64,000 nt of DNA from Oleisolibacter albus (GTDB lineage Bacteria; Pseudomonadota; Alphaproteobacteria; Azospirillales; Azospirillaceae), in NCBI RefSeq assembly GCF_003336875.1, contig NZ_QGNJ01000014.1, positions 1 to 64,000 on the forward strand, read 5' to 3'. A model generated the notes under the pieces. The model was given only the letters and a program-made list of their open reading frames with translations, made no database searches and was not told the DNA's origin. Positions 63,956 through 64,000 of this stretch are shown here, one piece after another (position 1 is the first letter of the stretch; every line of letters begins with the position of its first letter). Position numbers and translations under genes: made by a program.

Positions 63956-64000
63956 TCAGCGGCCCCGGAACAGCGTCAACAGCCGGCGGGCGGCGGCACC
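63956..64000 (-). CDS. Possible C-terminal end of a gene continuing beyond the window
   Basis: On the minus strand the edge reads in one frame as GAAARRLLTLFRGR followed by TGA, a plausible basic C-terminus. Too short to name; the true frame and reality depend on sequence outside the window. Confidence 0.3.
   Translation of the reverse strand, partial: GAAARRLLTLFRGR

Overview
The window looks like chromosomal DNA of a high-GC alphaproteobacterium, most likely Rhodospirillales/Azospirillaceae. This is an inference from gene content: a class I lysyl-tRNA synthetase, a hisB-hisH-hisA-hisF-hisE cluster beside hslV-hslU, a Mur-like Fur, a DivL-like kinase beside ahcY, and strong G/C bias at third codon positions. 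No rRNA, tRNA, CRISPR array or prophage was seen. The only mobile DNA is one insertion-sequence end at the left edge.

Layout. 1-5.9 kb: IS end, small membrane proteins, a glycerophosphodiester phosphodiesterase, argG, an unusually structured intergenic stretch, an NnrU-like membrane protein and a phytase-family esterase-like exported protein. 5.9-17.5 kb (minus strand): marC-lysS, the lactate oxidation operon lutABC with an Smr-domain gene, a DivL-like histidine-kinase paralogue whose phosphoacceptor is Tyr, ahcY behind a SahR-type palindrome, and an HD hydrolase. 17.9-25.3 kb: a TonB-dependent receptor followed by a beta-propeller 3-phytase, then a YegD-type Hsp70, an XRE regulator and fur. 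25.8-33.5 kb: dnaK, dnaJ, a renalase-like flavoprotein, MarR/Nudix, SDR, maiA and a HIT protein. 33.5-42.9 kb: histidine biosynthesis genes with an embedded GNAT gene, an exported serine-protease lipoprotein, a membrane protein and hslVU. 42.9-56.4 kb: a molybdopterin oxidoreductase, an MscS channel, a hybrid histidine kinase, recX, two ABC-2 permeases without a nearby ATPase, a divergent pair of envelope proteins, a DgcZ-like diguanylate cyclase, tgt with a queuosine-precursor transporter, and rpmB. 56.6-64 kb: a Cu/Ag efflux operon (metal-site-rich exported protein, CusB with a C-terminal CusF domain, CusA, CusF) and mgtE.

Working together: the receptor/phytase pair suggests uptake and hydrolysis of phytate or a related phosphorylated ligand. 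ahcY appears to have its own S-adenosylhomocysteine-linked operator and terminator. The cus genes form one translationally coupled unit ending in a strong bidirectional terminator. Most of the window is conserved housekeeping. The most unusual signals are the Tyr-for-His kinase, a hairpin that masks the receptor's Shine-Dalgarno sequence, the argG downstream hairpin cluster, a DgcZ-like cyclase lacking the zinc-site Cys, and a palindrome filling the mgtE promoter spacer. No clearly undescribed multi-gene system could be demonstrated from sequence alone.
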